Shown here: positions 9,995-20,921 of the stretch, one piece after another | How the letters are laid out: each line of letters begins with the position of its first letter | Position numbering within the stretch: position 1 is the first letter of the stretch | Assembly: GCA_951217055.1 (NCBI GenBank) | Contig: OX578280.1 | Span: forward strand, 248,001 to 312,000 | Direction of reading: 5' to 3' | Source of the DNA: Gerris lacustris | Taxonomy: Eukaryota; Arthropoda; Insecta; Hemiptera; Gerridae | DNA: 64,000 nt | The notes under the pieces: generated by a model | Databases searched by the model: none | Told to the model about the DNA's origin: nothing | The model's input: only the letters and a program-made list of their open reading frames with translations | Translations under genes and position numbers: made by a program

Positions 9995-12900
9995 TTGGCC
10001 ATTTATTTGGTCTTGGTGATTCCTGAGTCAACATTTATTTTATTTTCTTTATTTTTGAAAATCTTAGTTTATCAATTTTCAACTTTCTTGGTGTCATTCT
10101 TCAGTACGTTGAGTGTAGTACTTAGTTTGAACTCTATTTTGGTTTACCCTTTAATATTACTTTATTTAATTTTTTTTTCCTTCCTTATATTTTATATTTT
10201 TTGTCTGATCTCTATCACCATGTTAGGTGAATTGGAATTTGACGCTGAGTCGGTTCGTAGGAAGCTGACTCTTTTAATAGAAGATTTAAGAGAGATCAGA
10301 GATCAAGGCAAAAAATGTCTTATGGATCCCACACAAGTTTGGCTATTTATTGGTATGATGAGCTCTATCCAGGGCTTATATCAGCAATTTGATACATTGT
10401 ATCAGGAACTCTGTGACAGTGTTAGTGAGTCTGGCGAGTCCGCGGCGACTGCTGCCGATCATGCGATGAGATCAAACGCCAAACGTTACTTCCATGAAAG
10501 TAATGGCTATTTAGCTAATGTAAATGAGTCGAAGGCACGGCCGTCTACATCCTCCGCAGGTAATCTCACTAGTGTCCTTAACAACACAACAGCTCCATAC
10601 CATAAAACTAAACTTCCTGTTTTAGAGTTGCCCAAGTTTAAAGGTGATAGGAAGCATTGGCCGCGTTTCAAGGACACCTTTACAAGCTTAGTAAAGGATG
10701 ATCCTCAATTAAGGGACATTGACAAGTTTCACTATTTAATTCGTTCCCTTGAAGCCTCGGCTTTAACAGTGATCGCTCAAATTCCTGTAAATGAAACAAA
10801 CTTTTCTGTGGCCTGGTCCATGTTGGAGGAAGTTTTCGACAACAAGCGTCTCCTTGCCACAGCTTATCTTGACCAACTGTTGGACATTAAAAAACTGACA
10901 TCTAAACCTAATGCTGTCGTGCTCACCAAGCTGGTGTCCGACATCTCTGAAAATATTGCTGCTTTTAAATTATTGGACATTCCGGAAAGGTTAGACTTCA
11001 TGTATTTCTATCTAGCCAGTCGTTGTTTGGATCCCTACACCCGGGAACAATTTGAGTTGCAAAACACAGCAACATTTCCTACTCTTGACCAATTTGTCAA
11101 GTATCTTAGGTCCCGTTGTACAGCCGCTGAGTTGGCGAGTGGATTGTCTTCAGTTACTCTTGTAAAGGATGTCAGGGAGGAGAAAGTGTTGCGTAAGCCT
11201 TGGCAACCCAGATCTATGTCATCTGGCAAGTCAGCCTTAATGACTAGTTCTGGCAATAGATCTCCAGTTAAGGTAACTTCTCCATCATCACGAGCCTCTT
11301 CTAGCCCTTATCGAAGAACGCAGAGTTGTTGTTGCATCTGCAAAGGACCTCATCTCTTGATGAATTGCGTTAAATTCAGTAGTGTCTCTGTGGCAGAACG
11401 CCACCGCTTATTACGATCATGGAAAGGTTGTAGGAATTGTCTTCATTTTGGTCATGATACGTCTCAATGTACCTCCAAATACTTTTGTAAGTTTTGTAAA
11501 CGCAAACATCACTCTTTACTTCACGGCTTTACTACTCCTCAAAATTCTTTAAAGGTTAGATCTTCCAATTCTTCGTCCCCGTCAGACAATGTAACTTCAT
11601 CACACGAACAAAACGTGTCACCTCCCGACACGCGTAAACCTGCTTCATTGAACACTGTTGGTTCGGGTCAGTTAGAAGTTATGTTGGGAACGGTCGTGTG
11701 TAACATATTGGATCCTAAGGGTAAATTACATTCTATCAGACTTGCTGTTGACTCTGGTAGTCACTTTTCTTTTATCACTCGTTCTTTCGCTGACCGTTTA
11801 GGTTTGGATATCGATATTTATTCTGCAGGTGTTTGGGGTATTGGAGAAACTCCGCTACCTGGCTTTAAAGGTCGAACTCGTTGTTCACTTTCTCCTAGTC
11901 ATTCTATTTATCCTCAATTGTCAACCACTGCTTTGGTTGTTGACACTATTACTTCAGCATTACCTGGATTTCATTCTGATGAAGGTTTCTGGCAACCTTA
12001 TCTTGAGTATGAGTTGGCTGATCCCAAGTTTTGGGAGTCACGACCTATTGACTTCTTAATTGGTTGTGATTTATTTCCTGATATTTTAACAGGTCAATTG
12101 ATATCGGTGTTGCCTGATATGCCAAAACTTCTTGGTACTATTTTTGGTTTTACTGTTTTGGGGCGTGTCAGAGACATTTCTGAAGTTTTTTCTTATCCTG
12201 CTCTTATCGCTAATGCTGAAATATCTTCAGATTCATTAAATGATCAATTATGTCGGTTCTGGGAATTGGAAGAACCCGCAGTTAATAACTCTCTTAATCC
12301 TGATGATGAGCGGTGTGAGGATCGTTTCCGTACTACACATTATCGTTTACCCACAGGTCGTTATGTTGTGAGAATGCCATTTAAATGTGAAAATCCTCAG
12401 CTTTTCGGTACTCGAAACTTAGCCCTTCGTCGGCTGGAACATCTTGAGTCCAAGTTGCAACGGAAACCTGAACTTCGTTTATCTTATAATGCGTTCATGC
12501 GCGAGTACTTAGATCTGGGGCACATGCAACTCGCCAAACAACCAGGCAAGGTGTTTATTCCTCATCATTGTGTGTTTAAGGGAGATAAGGACAATATTAA
12601 GATAAGAGTAGTGTTTGACGCAGCTGCTCGAACTTCGAGTGGTTCCTTAAATGATCACTTATTAGTTGGTCCCAAATTGCAAACAAACATGGTTGACATT
12701 TCTTTGAATTTTCGTCTTCATAAATATGTTTTTACTACGGACGTTGTAAAGATGTTCCGACAGATTTTAATAGATGTTCAGGATAGGCTTTATTTACATA
12801 TTCTATGGCGCTTTTCTCCCGAAGAGGCCGTTGAGGAGTATGAGCTGCAAACTGTAACTTATGGAACAGCACCAGCCCCTTACTTAGCTATTCGTGCGTT

Positions 12901-15097
12901 GAGACAAGTTGCGAAAGATGAAGGTTCTGCCTTTCCTTTAGCTGCTGCTGCCGTGCTTAGCGATATGTATGTTGATGATTTAGTTACAGGTGCAAATTCA
13001 TTGCCTGAAGCCTTAGAGCTTCAACGTCAAGTCGTTGCCTTACTAGGTAAAGGCGAATTTACTTTAGGAAAGTGGGCGGCCAACCATCCTCAATTATTAG
13101 AAGTATGTAACTCACAGGAAACCTCAGGTTTGGAACCTGTTTCATTGAGTGCTAGTGACGACACCTCTATTAAAATTTTAGGTCTTCAGTGGGACCCCAC
13201 TTTAGATTCATTTTCGTATAAAATAAATTTACCACTGGAAACATGTACTAAACGTGCAGTATTATCGGCTATGACAAAGATATATGATCCTCTTGGTTAC
13301 ATCGGTCCCTCGGTGGTCTTGGCCAAGATTTTAATCCAGGAATCCTGGAAACTTCAATTGACTTGGGATCAAGACTTTCCCCAACACTTAAAGGAACGTT
13401 GGTTAGAGTTTGTTAATACTATGCCTTTGTTAGGCAAACTTCGTATTCCCCGTTGGATTGTTCCGAACGTTGGTTCTGTTGAAATTTTAATTTTTGCCGA
13501 TGCCTCGGAGACTGCTTACTGTGCTGCGGCTTACTTAAGATCCGTATCTGAAAAGTGTGTTCAGGTACATCTTTTGTTTGCTAAAACCAAACTTGCGCCA
13601 GTCAAAAGGTTGACTATTCCTCGTCTGGAACTCTGTGCTGCTTTGCTTGCTGGTCGCGTATGGCAGAATCTAAGCAATTTTTGTAACAGACTTCCTTCTA
13701 ATCCCAAAGTTTTCTTTTTCTCTGACAGTATGATTGTCCTTTCATGGTTGCAAACACCAACTCATCGTTTAAAAACTTTTGTTGCTAATCGTGTGGAAAA
13801 AATTAATGAATTAACGTCGGCAGGTGAGTGGCAACATGTGGCTTCTTGTGATAACCCTAGTGATCTAGGTTCCCGAGGCGTCACCCCAGAATTGATGTTA
13901 GGTAATACACTCTGGTTTAACGGTCCTGAATGGGCAATCCTTGATCCTTCTGAATGGCCGGTGATAAGTTCACCTTTTAAAGTTGATGTTCCCGAATTAA
14001 AGGATGTTCCCTGCTCTACATTAATTACTTCTGTTCCGGAATATTCTTTAGTAAATTGGTTTGATCGTTTTTCTACCTTTAATAGAATCGTCCGTACTTT
14101 AGCTTATGTTTTACGTTTTGTAAATAAATGTCGGAAGTTATGTTCGGATTCTGCCGAATTGAGTGAGGAAGAGGTAGTCAGTTCAAAGCGAATAGCCGTA
14201 AAGCTAGTTCAGAGACATTTCTATTTTGGTGGCAAAATTCCTTCTTCTGAAACTTCAATGCCTAAGGAGTTGATTAGTTTGAGTCCTTTTCTTGATGAAG
14301 CGGGTGTTCTGTTGGTAGGCGGTCGCCTTAAATTTTCTAGCATGTCAAGGGAATCTAAACATCCTTATATTTTACCGGGCAAGGCGCACTTATCTCGTTT
14401 AATAGTAGAACACTATCACCGCACCTTATGTCATTGTGGACCTTCACTATTGTTGGCTACTCTTCGAGGAATATTTTGGATTACTGGAGCCAGAAATTTG
14501 GTACGGCAAGTCACTCGTCAGTGTGTGAGCTGCCGAAAATTTGACGCATCTTCTATTCAACCGGTTATGGGTGATCTACCTGCTGTTAGGTTCCGCGAAG
14601 GGAGGGCATTTCTTCATGTTGGTATTGATTTTGCTGGTCCTTTCTTTGTTAGGGAGTCGTTACGTAGAAAGGCTCATACATATAAGGCATATTTGTGTAT
14701 TTTTGTGTGTTTAAGTACTAAAGCCCTTCATCTGGAACTTGTATCTGCACTTAGTACAGAAGCCTTTTGCGCTTCATTGGACAGATTCATTGGAAGGCGA
14801 GGCTTGCCAGAGCGGATTCTTTCCGATAATGGAACCAACTTTGTCGGCGCAGCTAACGAATTGAAAGAATTATACCATTGGTATTTTTCGCCAGAAAATC
14901 AAGATTCCTTAAGGTTGTATGGTGCTCAAAAGGAGTTAAAGTGGAGCTTCACTCCTCCGTACGCCCCGTTTTTCGGCGGAGTTTGGGAGGCCGGTGTCAA
15001 GTCTGTCAAGAGATTACTTCGTTCGGTGTATGGCGACAATGCTTTTTTATATTATTTTTATATTATACAATATATTTTATGTTATGTTAATTGTTAA
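9995..15097 (+). CDS. BEL/Pao retrotransposon gag-pol polyprotein, 3'-truncated
   Basis: This is a 1700-residue frame. The likely true start is the ATG at 10220 (residue 76, context atcaccATG), because the 75 residues before it are hydrophobic read-through of T-rich leader. Domains in order are: a gag region with the Pao-type KLPVLELPKFKGDRKHW block (about 206-222); zinc knuckles rich in C and H (about 446-510); an aspartic protease with DSGS at 586-589; a reverse transcriptase with YVDD at 992-995; RNase H with acidic residues D1169, E1212, D1244 and D1286/D1290; an integrase zinc finger (H1475, H1480, C1510, C1513); and an integrase core with D1545, D1611 and E1665. The frame runs into foreign AT-rich sequence at about residue 1683, and its last eight residues come from the duplicated PLE tail. 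The integrase C-terminus and any polypurine tract are missing, so this copy is not autonomous as it stands. Confidence 0.92.
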   Translation: MAIYLVLVIPESTFILFSLFLKILVYQFSTFLVSFFSTLSVVLSLNSILVYPLILLYLIFFSFLIFYIFCLISITMLGELEFDAESVRRKLTLLIEDLREIRDQGKKCLMDPTQVWLFIGMMSSIQGLYQQFDTLYQELCDSVSESGESAATAADHAMRSNAKRYFHESNGYLANVNESKARPSTSSAGNLTSVLNNTTAPYHKTKLPVLELPKFKGDRKHWPRFKDTFTSLVKDDPQLRDIDKFHYLIRSLEASALTVIAQIPVNETNFSVAWSMLEEVFDNKRLLATAYLDQLLDIKKLTSKPNAVVLTKLVSDISENIAAFKLLDIPERLDFMYFYLASRCLDPYTREQFELQNTATFPTLDQFVKYLRSRCTAAELASGLSSVTLVKDVREEKVLRKPWQPRSMSSGKSALMTSSGNRSPVKVTSPSSRASSSPYRRTQSCCCICKGPHLLMNCVKFSSVSVAERHRLLRSWKGCRNCLHFGHDTSQCTSKYFCKFCKRKHHSLLHGFTTPQNSLKVRSSNSSSPSDNVTSSHEQNVSPPDTRKPASLNTVGSGQLEVMLGTVVCNILDPKGKLHSIRLAVDSGSHFSFITRSFADRLGLDIDIYSAGVWGIGETPLPGFKGRTRCSLSPSHSIYPQLSTTALVVDTITSALPGFHSDEGFWQPYLEYELADPKFWESRPIDFLIGCDLFPDILTGQLISVLPDMPKLLGTIFGFTVLGRVRDISEVFSYPALIANAEISSDSLNDQLCRFWELEEPAVNNSLNPDDERCEDRFRTTHYRLPTGRYVVRMPFKCENPQLFGTRNLALRRLEHLESKLQRKPELRLSYNAFMREYLDLGHMQLAKQPGKVFIPHHCVFKGDKDNIKIRVVFDAAARTSSGSLNDHLLVGPKLQTNMVDISLNFRLHKYVFTTDVVKMFRQILIDVQDRLYLHILWRFSPEEAVEEYELQTVTYGTAPAPYLAIRALRQVAKDEGSAFPLAAAAVLSDMYVDDLVTGANSLPEALELQRQVVALLGKGEFTLGKWAANHPQLLEVCNSQETSGLEPVSLSASDDTSIKILGLQWDPTLDSFSYKINLPLETCTKRAVLSAMTKIYDPLGYIGPSVVLAKILIQESWKLQLTWDQDFPQHLKERWLEFVNTMPLLGKLRIPRWIVPNVGSVEILIFADASETAYCAAAYLRSVSEKCVQVHLLFAKTKLAPVKRLTIPRLELCAALLAGRVWQNLSNFCNRLPSNPKVFFFSDSMIVLSWLQTPTHRLKTFVANRVEKINELTSAGEWQHVASCDNPSDLGSRGVTPELMLGNTLWFNGPEWAILDPSEWPVISSPFKVDVPELKDVPCSTLITSVPEYSLVNWFDRFSTFNRIVRTLAYVLRFVNKCRKLCSDSAELSEEEVVSSKRIAVKLVQRHFYFGGKIPSSETSMPKELISLSPFLDEAGVLLVGGRLKFSSMSRESKHPYILPGKAHLSRLIVEHYHRTLCHCGPSLLLATLRGIFWITGARNLVRQVTRQCVSCRKFDASSIQPVMGDLPAVRFREGRAFLHVGIDFAGPFFVRESLRRKAHTYKAYLCIFVCLSTKALHLELVSALSTEAFCASLDRFIGRRGLPERILSDNGTNFVGAANELKELYHWYFSPENQDSLRLYGAQKELKWSFTPPYAPFFGGVWEAGVKSVKRLLRSVYGDNAFLYYFYIIQYILCYVNC

Positions 15098-15266
15098 TTT
15101 TATTGTAATGTGCTGCGATGCACTTTTTAAGGTGTATGATCGTGAGTGAGGAGATCGATTATTTGGTTGAAAACCAATGTTTTGACGAAGAAACGTTTTG
15201 TTCCAATTTTATTTTAAAATTACACAACATGTAACGATCCTCACATTATTACATTACAGGTATGAT
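15073..15266 (+). repeat. Duplicated Penelope-like tail (second copy)
   Basis: This is identical on reading to 6768-6961, offset by 8305 bp. It follows the truncated pol without an intact 3' end of the BEL element. The joint lies in tatattttatgttatg, with only a few bases of possible microhomology. Confidence 0.85.
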
Positions 15267-15654
15267 GTATGGAATGCTTTGCTGTTCCCCTTAGCTCGAC
15301 TCCGTACGTCCAGATTGGTTTAATAATAGAATTATAGATAAGGAGTTTATTAGATAGCGAGAGTTTAGATTGATTATTTATAAGTCTAGTCATTAGTTTG
15401 CATCGTCTGTTAGTCTGTTGTCGTTTTTGTTTTGTGTGTGTAACCCAAGTCAGTCTTCTATCAAAATGTTGTCCTAGATAGCGGGTCTGCTCTGACTGAG
15501 GAATAGGAATTTGGTGGAGAGTGACTGAAGGGTATGTTGCTCGACGTAACGAAAAAGTGACATGTACACTTTTACGTTCGTTAATTTTGATCCTCCATTT
15601 TCTCAACCAAGGTCCCAGGAGATTTAAGTGATTTTGAAGTTGGTCTGAAGCTAT
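15267..15654 (-). pseudogene. Duplicated Jockey RT fragment (second copy)
   Basis: This repeats 6962-7349 at +8305 bp, including WRIKIN and IIKPIWTYG on the minus strand. Here the fragment is separated from its missing FADD side only by a single LTR with GCTAT on both sides. The original Jockey gene is therefore recognisable on either side of the LTR. Confidence 0.8.
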
Positions 15655-16670
15655 TGTTGGAGACCAACAGTTGTTCTTTATTTTACTTTATTATTTATGT
15701 TTTTTATTATTTTGTAAAAAATGGCAATTTTAGCAACAAACGGACATATCACCTCTACATTTTAAACTCACTTCTTCGTTAACGTAAATAACGTAAGATT
15801 CGCAGGAAACCACGATGCAACCTCCTCCTTTTTTCTTCGAACGTGTTCGGAGAAGGCATCACTTTCACTGGAATTCGAACACATATGATCCTACGCAAGA
15901 TTTTCCTTACGTAATTACGTAGTAGATAAGGAATCCGTATCCTGCGATATACGCATTCGCCCTCCGAAATCTGCAGAAGACGGTTCTCATCGCTTTGTAA
16001 AAGCGACCGACACGTGCACGTGTCACCACTCAAGTATTAATGTTTAAATAATTTAACTTCATTGGTTTAGCATCAGGGCCCTCAGCATCACATAATTTTA
16101 CTTCACATCTTCTCATCTCTTCGAGTCGAACAGTAGAAGACGTGGGACTAGCAGCTTGCAGCCTAGGTCGCAGCGTCAGCGTGGACAAGTCACCACGGCT
16201 AAGTCCATTTTATATGTATAACATTTCATGTATTTAATTTAACTTCAGTGTGAATGTGTGTGTGAATGATTGTTTTGGTGTGAAACAATTTTGTGTGTAA
16301 ATTTAACTTTAACTTAACTGGTGTGAATGCGTGTGTGAAAGAAGCTTCACTTATCTTAAATTCCTTTTTTCCGATCTATTGTCTGTATTCGGTTTCGGAA
16401 CGAATGCAGACAATATATCTGGTTTAACTTCATTTTTCATTTTTAAATTTCATTTGTAAAACAACTGCTGGTAACTTATACCGCGTGGCGTGTGCCACAC
16501 GTAAATTTATTTTTGATTGCAATTATATGCTTGTTCGTTACGCTATCAATTCTTGTTCGTAGTATTTTATTTTTCCTTTTTTAAAGGTGGTCCTTGGGTT
16601 ATTTTTGGTAATTTTGAAAACCAGAATATTTTAGAAAATCATATAAGGTTTGTACCCTATGAGTCTAACA
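15655..16670 (+). repeat. BEL/Pao LTR, second copy, flanked by GCTAT on both sides
   Basis: This 1016-bp LTR matches 7350-8365 throughout. It is preceded by gctat (15650-15654) and followed by gctat (16671-16675), a perfect 5-bp target duplication. Taken with its flanks it has the structure of a solo LTR in a Jockey gene. Whether it is also the 3' LTR of the element upstream depends on how the duplication arose. Confidence 0.9.
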
Positions 16671-16722
16671 GCTATGATAGGGCCTTCATGGGTTGAGAGG
16701 ATACATTTATCGTCGGCAAATC
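16671..16722 (-). pseudogene. Jockey RT fragment carrying the FADD motif
   Basis: The minus strand reads FADDKCILSTHEGPIIASDQ up to the LTR, directly in frame with the LQNHLNLLGPW segment on the other side of the LTR. FADD (complement of 16705-16720) is the Jockey-clade version of the RT catalytic motif. Beyond about 16722 the sequence no longer reads as RT, so the gene is truncated on this side too. Confidence 0.75.
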
Positions 16723-17050
16723 TGGGGCTATCTGCGGGTTACTTTCGATAAACTATACAAGTTTCATTCAAATCCAATAAGTACTTTTGAAGCTATAGTT
16801 GTAAATAAATGTATGTTTGTGCACAACTGGAAGAGAAACAAATAGGCGCAGAAGGTTGAAACTTATATGGGACCAACAATGGCCAAATTATGACCTACCA
16901 CCCAAATTTTATTAAAATTGGACGTGTAGTTTGTAAGATATGTTGGTTCGCAAAAATTGAAGACAGACCGACAAACAGACACGGAACCGAAAATGATCCC
17001 TGATGTCTGAAACGGATTTCTGTCTTGGAATTTTTGAAATCGGAGACCTA
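16723..17050 (+). repeat. Insect-type retroelement tail
   Basis: It contains a chain of gac-rich words (gacagaccgacaaacagac) and the ending gatgtctgaaacggatttct. The last phrase is shared with 46840-46860, where ttggttcg and the same chain also occur. It is probably the 3' tail of a non-LTR element or a SINE derived from one. Confidence 0.55.
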
Positions 17051-17651
17051 TAGTTATTTATGTAACTAGGCAGAAAAATGGAATTTTACTGACGAGTGAT
17101 TAGATTAGCCTCCGAGCCGAAGGCGAGGACAGGCTATGATAACTATGTGTTTTAATAACTATGTGCCATATTAATAAAGATAATAACATAAGTATTAACT
17201 AAAATTAATGTTCAAATAAGAAACTTGGGAATAATAACAATAAGTGAAAAGCAAACTCAATCTATAACAACAAAATACAAAACACACGTTTATAACACAC
17301 ATAACTTCTGAATGAATAATGCTCGCAATAATATATTTATTTATATTTTTACCAAAAAATTAATAAAAGTGTTAAAGATATCTTCTATTGCTTAAAAGAA
17401 AAGTAGTAACTAGGATACACCAAGAAAAGTAGCTAGTCTAATCTAGAATGACTTCAATAATAAAAATAATATGGATGGTCAATGTTTACATTACGCTACA
17501 GTATAGCCAGTGACTCTACTATTTTATTTAATTAAAGATCTACTAATCATTGAACTTATTTAACAGAATTAACAAATATAAACAAATTAATTTTATTATT
17601 AAAACGTTTATTTATTATTAAATATTAATTATTTGACTATAATATATAATG
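17051..17651 (+). repeat. Palindrome-rich repeat family B, copy 1 (truncated)
   Basis: It starts tagttatttatgtaactagg and matches 19886 onward almost throughout, without the gaggcgaagccgaggc block present there. It breaks off at ataatatataatgtta, exactly where the RTE coding sequence begins. The second copy continues with taagatagag at that point. Confidence 0.75.
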
Positions 17652-19190
17652 TTAAACTGTAGAACTCTTAGAGACGACGGCAAGCTTAAAGAACTTCTGG
17701 AAGAAACAAAAAAAGTACGATGGGACTTTATCGGACTAAGTGAAGTTAGACGAGACCAAATATCTCTGACAGACTTAGGAAATGGATTAGAAATATTTTT
17801 TAACGGAGAAGGACCGAATGGAGGAACAGGGATACTCGTCAATAAAAAACTGAAAAATATCAGGTCATACAAAAATTACTCAACCAGGATTTCAAAAGTA
17901 ATATGGAAGCTAGAAAGTAATCAAGGAGGAGGCCGAGTTCAACTTATACAAGTCTATGCACCCACTATAGAGGCCAGCGAAGACGATATCGAGAATTTCT
18001 ACTGTCTACTACAAGAAGCCCTACAAGAAGATACGTGCAAGTATACCTTAATAATAGGGGATCTAAATGCTAAAGTAGGTAGAGGTAAAGATTTTCAATC
18101 AGTTGGTAACTATGGAATAGGAGAGAGGAATGAAAGAGGATTAAGACTTTTAGAATTTACGGAAGGAAATCAATTATATATTATGAATACTTTTTATGAT
18201 AAGCCCATTGAGAAGAAGTGGACCTGGATAAGTCCAGACGGTTTCACGAAAAATGAAATAGATTTTATTATAACAAATAAAAAGTCAGTTGTGTTAAATG
18301 TAGAAACGGAAAATAATATAAATGTAGGGAGCGATCACAGGTTTAAGGAGGCTTTGAAAGCGGTCCTTAATTTACATGAAGAGATAAACCCGAGGAAACT
18401 TAGAAAGTGTTCAAGAAAAAAGATTGAACTAATAGATACGGAAATTTTTGAAAATACCCTAAAAAATGAGTTTGAAAAACTAGAATTAGAAACAGATTTA
18501 GACTTATGTGTTAAAAAGTTTACCAACGGTCTGAAGGCGGCGACTAACAAATTACCACACCAAAACCAAAGTAATGACTCAAAAACTAAATTACCAAAAG
18601 AGATATTGAAGCTGTTACACAAAAGAAGAAAAATTAAGAGAAGTGGAGAACATAATACGGAATACACAGAGATCTCAAAACAAATTAGAATAAAAATTAA
18701 AGAGTGGAGTAATGAGAAAAGGATAAAAGAACTTAATGATGTAGTAGAGAATGGAGGCAGTTTAAATAAATATTGGAGATCACAAGCTGTGGGTAAAGAT
18801 AAAATAGTGGCTCTAAGAGATAGTAAAGGCCATCTAAAAACAGATAGGAAACATATCATAGATGTAATTGCCGAATTTTATAAGAAGCTTTATAATAACG
18901 AAAATGGAGGCTATAAGGAGATGAAAGAGAAGATGCCAATAGAAAAAACAAACGAAGAAGTCCCAAAGATTATAAATGAAGAGGTAAGGTTCGCAGTGAA
19001 GAAGCTGAAAAAAGGCAAAAGAGAAGGAATCGACGAGATTACAGGAGAAGAGCTTAAAGCAGGAGGAGAAACAGTAATAAATGCCTTAGTAAATATTTGT
19101 AACAGCTGTCTAAGAAATAAAAAGTACCAAAGTCATGGCTCACTGCACAACTTGTCCTTCTATTTAAAAAAGGCGATAAATATAGTATAG
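17649..19190 (+). pseudogene. RTE endonuclease and start of RT
   Basis: This is a 513-residue frame. The endonuclease region shows LNCRTL at the start, E32 (GLSEVRR), Y103 (QVYAPT), D138 and N140 (IIGDLNAKVG), D205 (NEIDFIITN) and S228-D229-H230, so all expected catalytic positions are present. This domain would nick chromosomal DNA to prime reverse transcription. The ATG belongs to the joint with family B sequence and is probably not the native start, since several N-terminal residues seem to be missing. After about residue 490 (NICNSCLRNK) the frame shifts. The next frame restores the NYRPISLLS-like segment of the RT. Confidence 0.8.
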
Positions 19191-19888
19191 ACAACTATAG
19201 ACCAATTAGTCTTTTATCAGTGGTCTACAAAATATTAATGAGCATTATTTCTAGAAGAATTGAACTTAGAATAGATGATGGAATTCATGCTTCACAATCT
19301 GGGTTCAGACGAAATTTTTCCACCTTAGACAATATATTTGTAATAAAACAGCTGATCAGACAAGCGCAACAATATCAATTCTCCCTAGTATTAATTTTTA
19401 TTGACTTTACCAAAGCATTCGACTCCATTTATAAATCTAGTATTAAAGAAATGTTTAAAGATATAGGAATTGAAGCAGAGTACCGTCTGCTTTTGGATTA
19501 TGTATATGAAAATTCTATATTAGAAATAACAATGGAACGTGAAAATAGAAGGATAGAAATAAATAGAGGCATAAGGCAAGGAGATGTCTTGTCTGGTAAG
19601 GCATTCATTAAAGTTTTAGAGGACTCGTGCAAACAGTTAAATTGGGAAGGAAAGGGTATTAAGGTGGAAGGACAGTGGTTAAACCTATTAAAATTCGCAG
19701 ATGATCTTGTGATAATTTCAAAAAACACAGCTGAAGCATCTGTCATGTTGGAAGAACTAGAAAATGTGACGAAAAATATAGGACTTCACATTAACATGAA
19801 TAAAAGTAAAATCATGACCATAAATGAAAATCCGGAAAAAAGAGAAATTACAAACATAAATAGAGAAAAACTAGACGAAGTACAATAG
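19131..19888 (+). pseudogene. RTE reverse transcriptase palm, interrupted
   Basis: In the second frame, numbering from the methionine at 19220, the RT shows FIDFTKAFDSI (about 60-70) with the first catalytic aspartate, then GIRQGDVLSG (about 117-126), then FADD at 159-162 followed by LHINMNKSK. The PLS step after RQGD is changed to VLSGKAF, which is atypical. The frame stops at DEVQ because the family B repeat is inserted there. The same protein resumes at about 20922. Confidence 0.8.
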
Positions 19889-20921
19889 TTATTTATGTAA
19901 CTAGGCAGCAAAATGGAATTTTACTGACGAGTGATTAGATTAGCCTCCGAGCCGAAGGCGAGGACAGGCTATGATAATTAACTGCTGAGGCGAAGCCGAG
20001 GCAGGTAATTCACCTATTTGACTGCCGAGGCGAAGCCGAGGCAGGCAATGAATAAACGAGGCAGAAACGTTTCCTTTGCTGCCTTGTTGCATACAATATT
20101 TTATCTACTTGCGCAAGAAAAATGAAGCTGCTAAAATGTTATCTTTATTAATATAACATAGTTAATAACTATGTGTCATATTAATAAAGATAATAACATA
20201 TGTATTAACTAAAATTAATGTTCAAATAAGAAACTTGGGAATAATAACAATAAGTGAAAAACAAACTCAATCTATAACAACAAAATACAAAACACACGTT
20301 TATAACACACATAACTTCTGAATGAATAATGCACGCAACATAAAATATTTATTTATATTTTTACTAAAAAATTAATAAAAGTGTTAAAGATATCTTCTAT
20401 TGCTTAAAAGAAAAGAAGTAACTAGGATACATCAAGAAAAGTAGCTAGTCTAATCTAGAATGACTTCAATAATAAAAATAATATGGATGTTCAATGTTTA
20501 CATGACGCTACAGTATAGTCAGTGACTCTACTATTTTTTTTTAATTTAAGATCTACTAATCATTGAACTTATTTAACAGAATTAACAAATATAAACAAAT
20601 TAATTTTATTATTAAAACGTTTATTTATTATTAAATATTAATTATTTGACTATAATATATAATGTTATAAGATAGAGATAATAGTATAAACTGTTCTTGC
20701 CAAAATAAGAGGTTATGACACGCAGTGGTAAACACTGTTACTTTCTCTGCCTAGGCAGGGAAATATTTCCCTGCCTAGGCAGAGAAAGTATTTTCCTGAC
20801 TGTTTTAACTACTTTCCTGCCTGTTTTTAATATTTTAATGACAAATCAGGGAAATAGTACTTTCCAGCCTAAAAACAGTTAAGTAATGTTTAATTTTGCT
20901 GCCGCGAGTAGATAAAATATA
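19886..20921 (+). mobile_element. Family B repeat inserted in the RTE RT gene (copy 2)
   Basis: The RT frame is cut after DEVQ and continues with YLGVLIS beyond this segment, so it is an insertion. It begins like copy 1 (tagttatttatgtaactagg) and includes two copies of gaggcgaagccgaggcagg. It ends gccgcgagtagataaaatat. It contains a 52-bp perfect palindrome at 20739-20790. I see no transposase. It is probably a non-autonomous element of unknown class. Confidence 0.7.
20739..20790. repeat. 52-bp perfect palindrome
   Basis: The arms read tactttctctgcctaggcag and continue to the centre gggaaatatttccc. Each arm also holds the smaller palindrome ctgcctaggcag. The sequence is self-complementary over all 52 bases. 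The homologous site at 22290-22340 has a few mismatches. Confidence 0.9.

Noticed and set aside
9995..10219. Hydrophobic N-terminal 75 residues of the BEL frame as a signal or membrane segment
   Set aside because: The residues come from T-rich leader directly following the hairpin array. The ATG at 10220 has a better context and is followed by a gag-like sequence.
11829..12059. Second frame inside the BEL protease region
   Set aside because: It overlaps the intact gag-pol frame and has no independent features.
18335..18859. 174-residue minus-strand frame
   Set aside because: It is the shadow of the RTE coding strand in another frame and has no domain.
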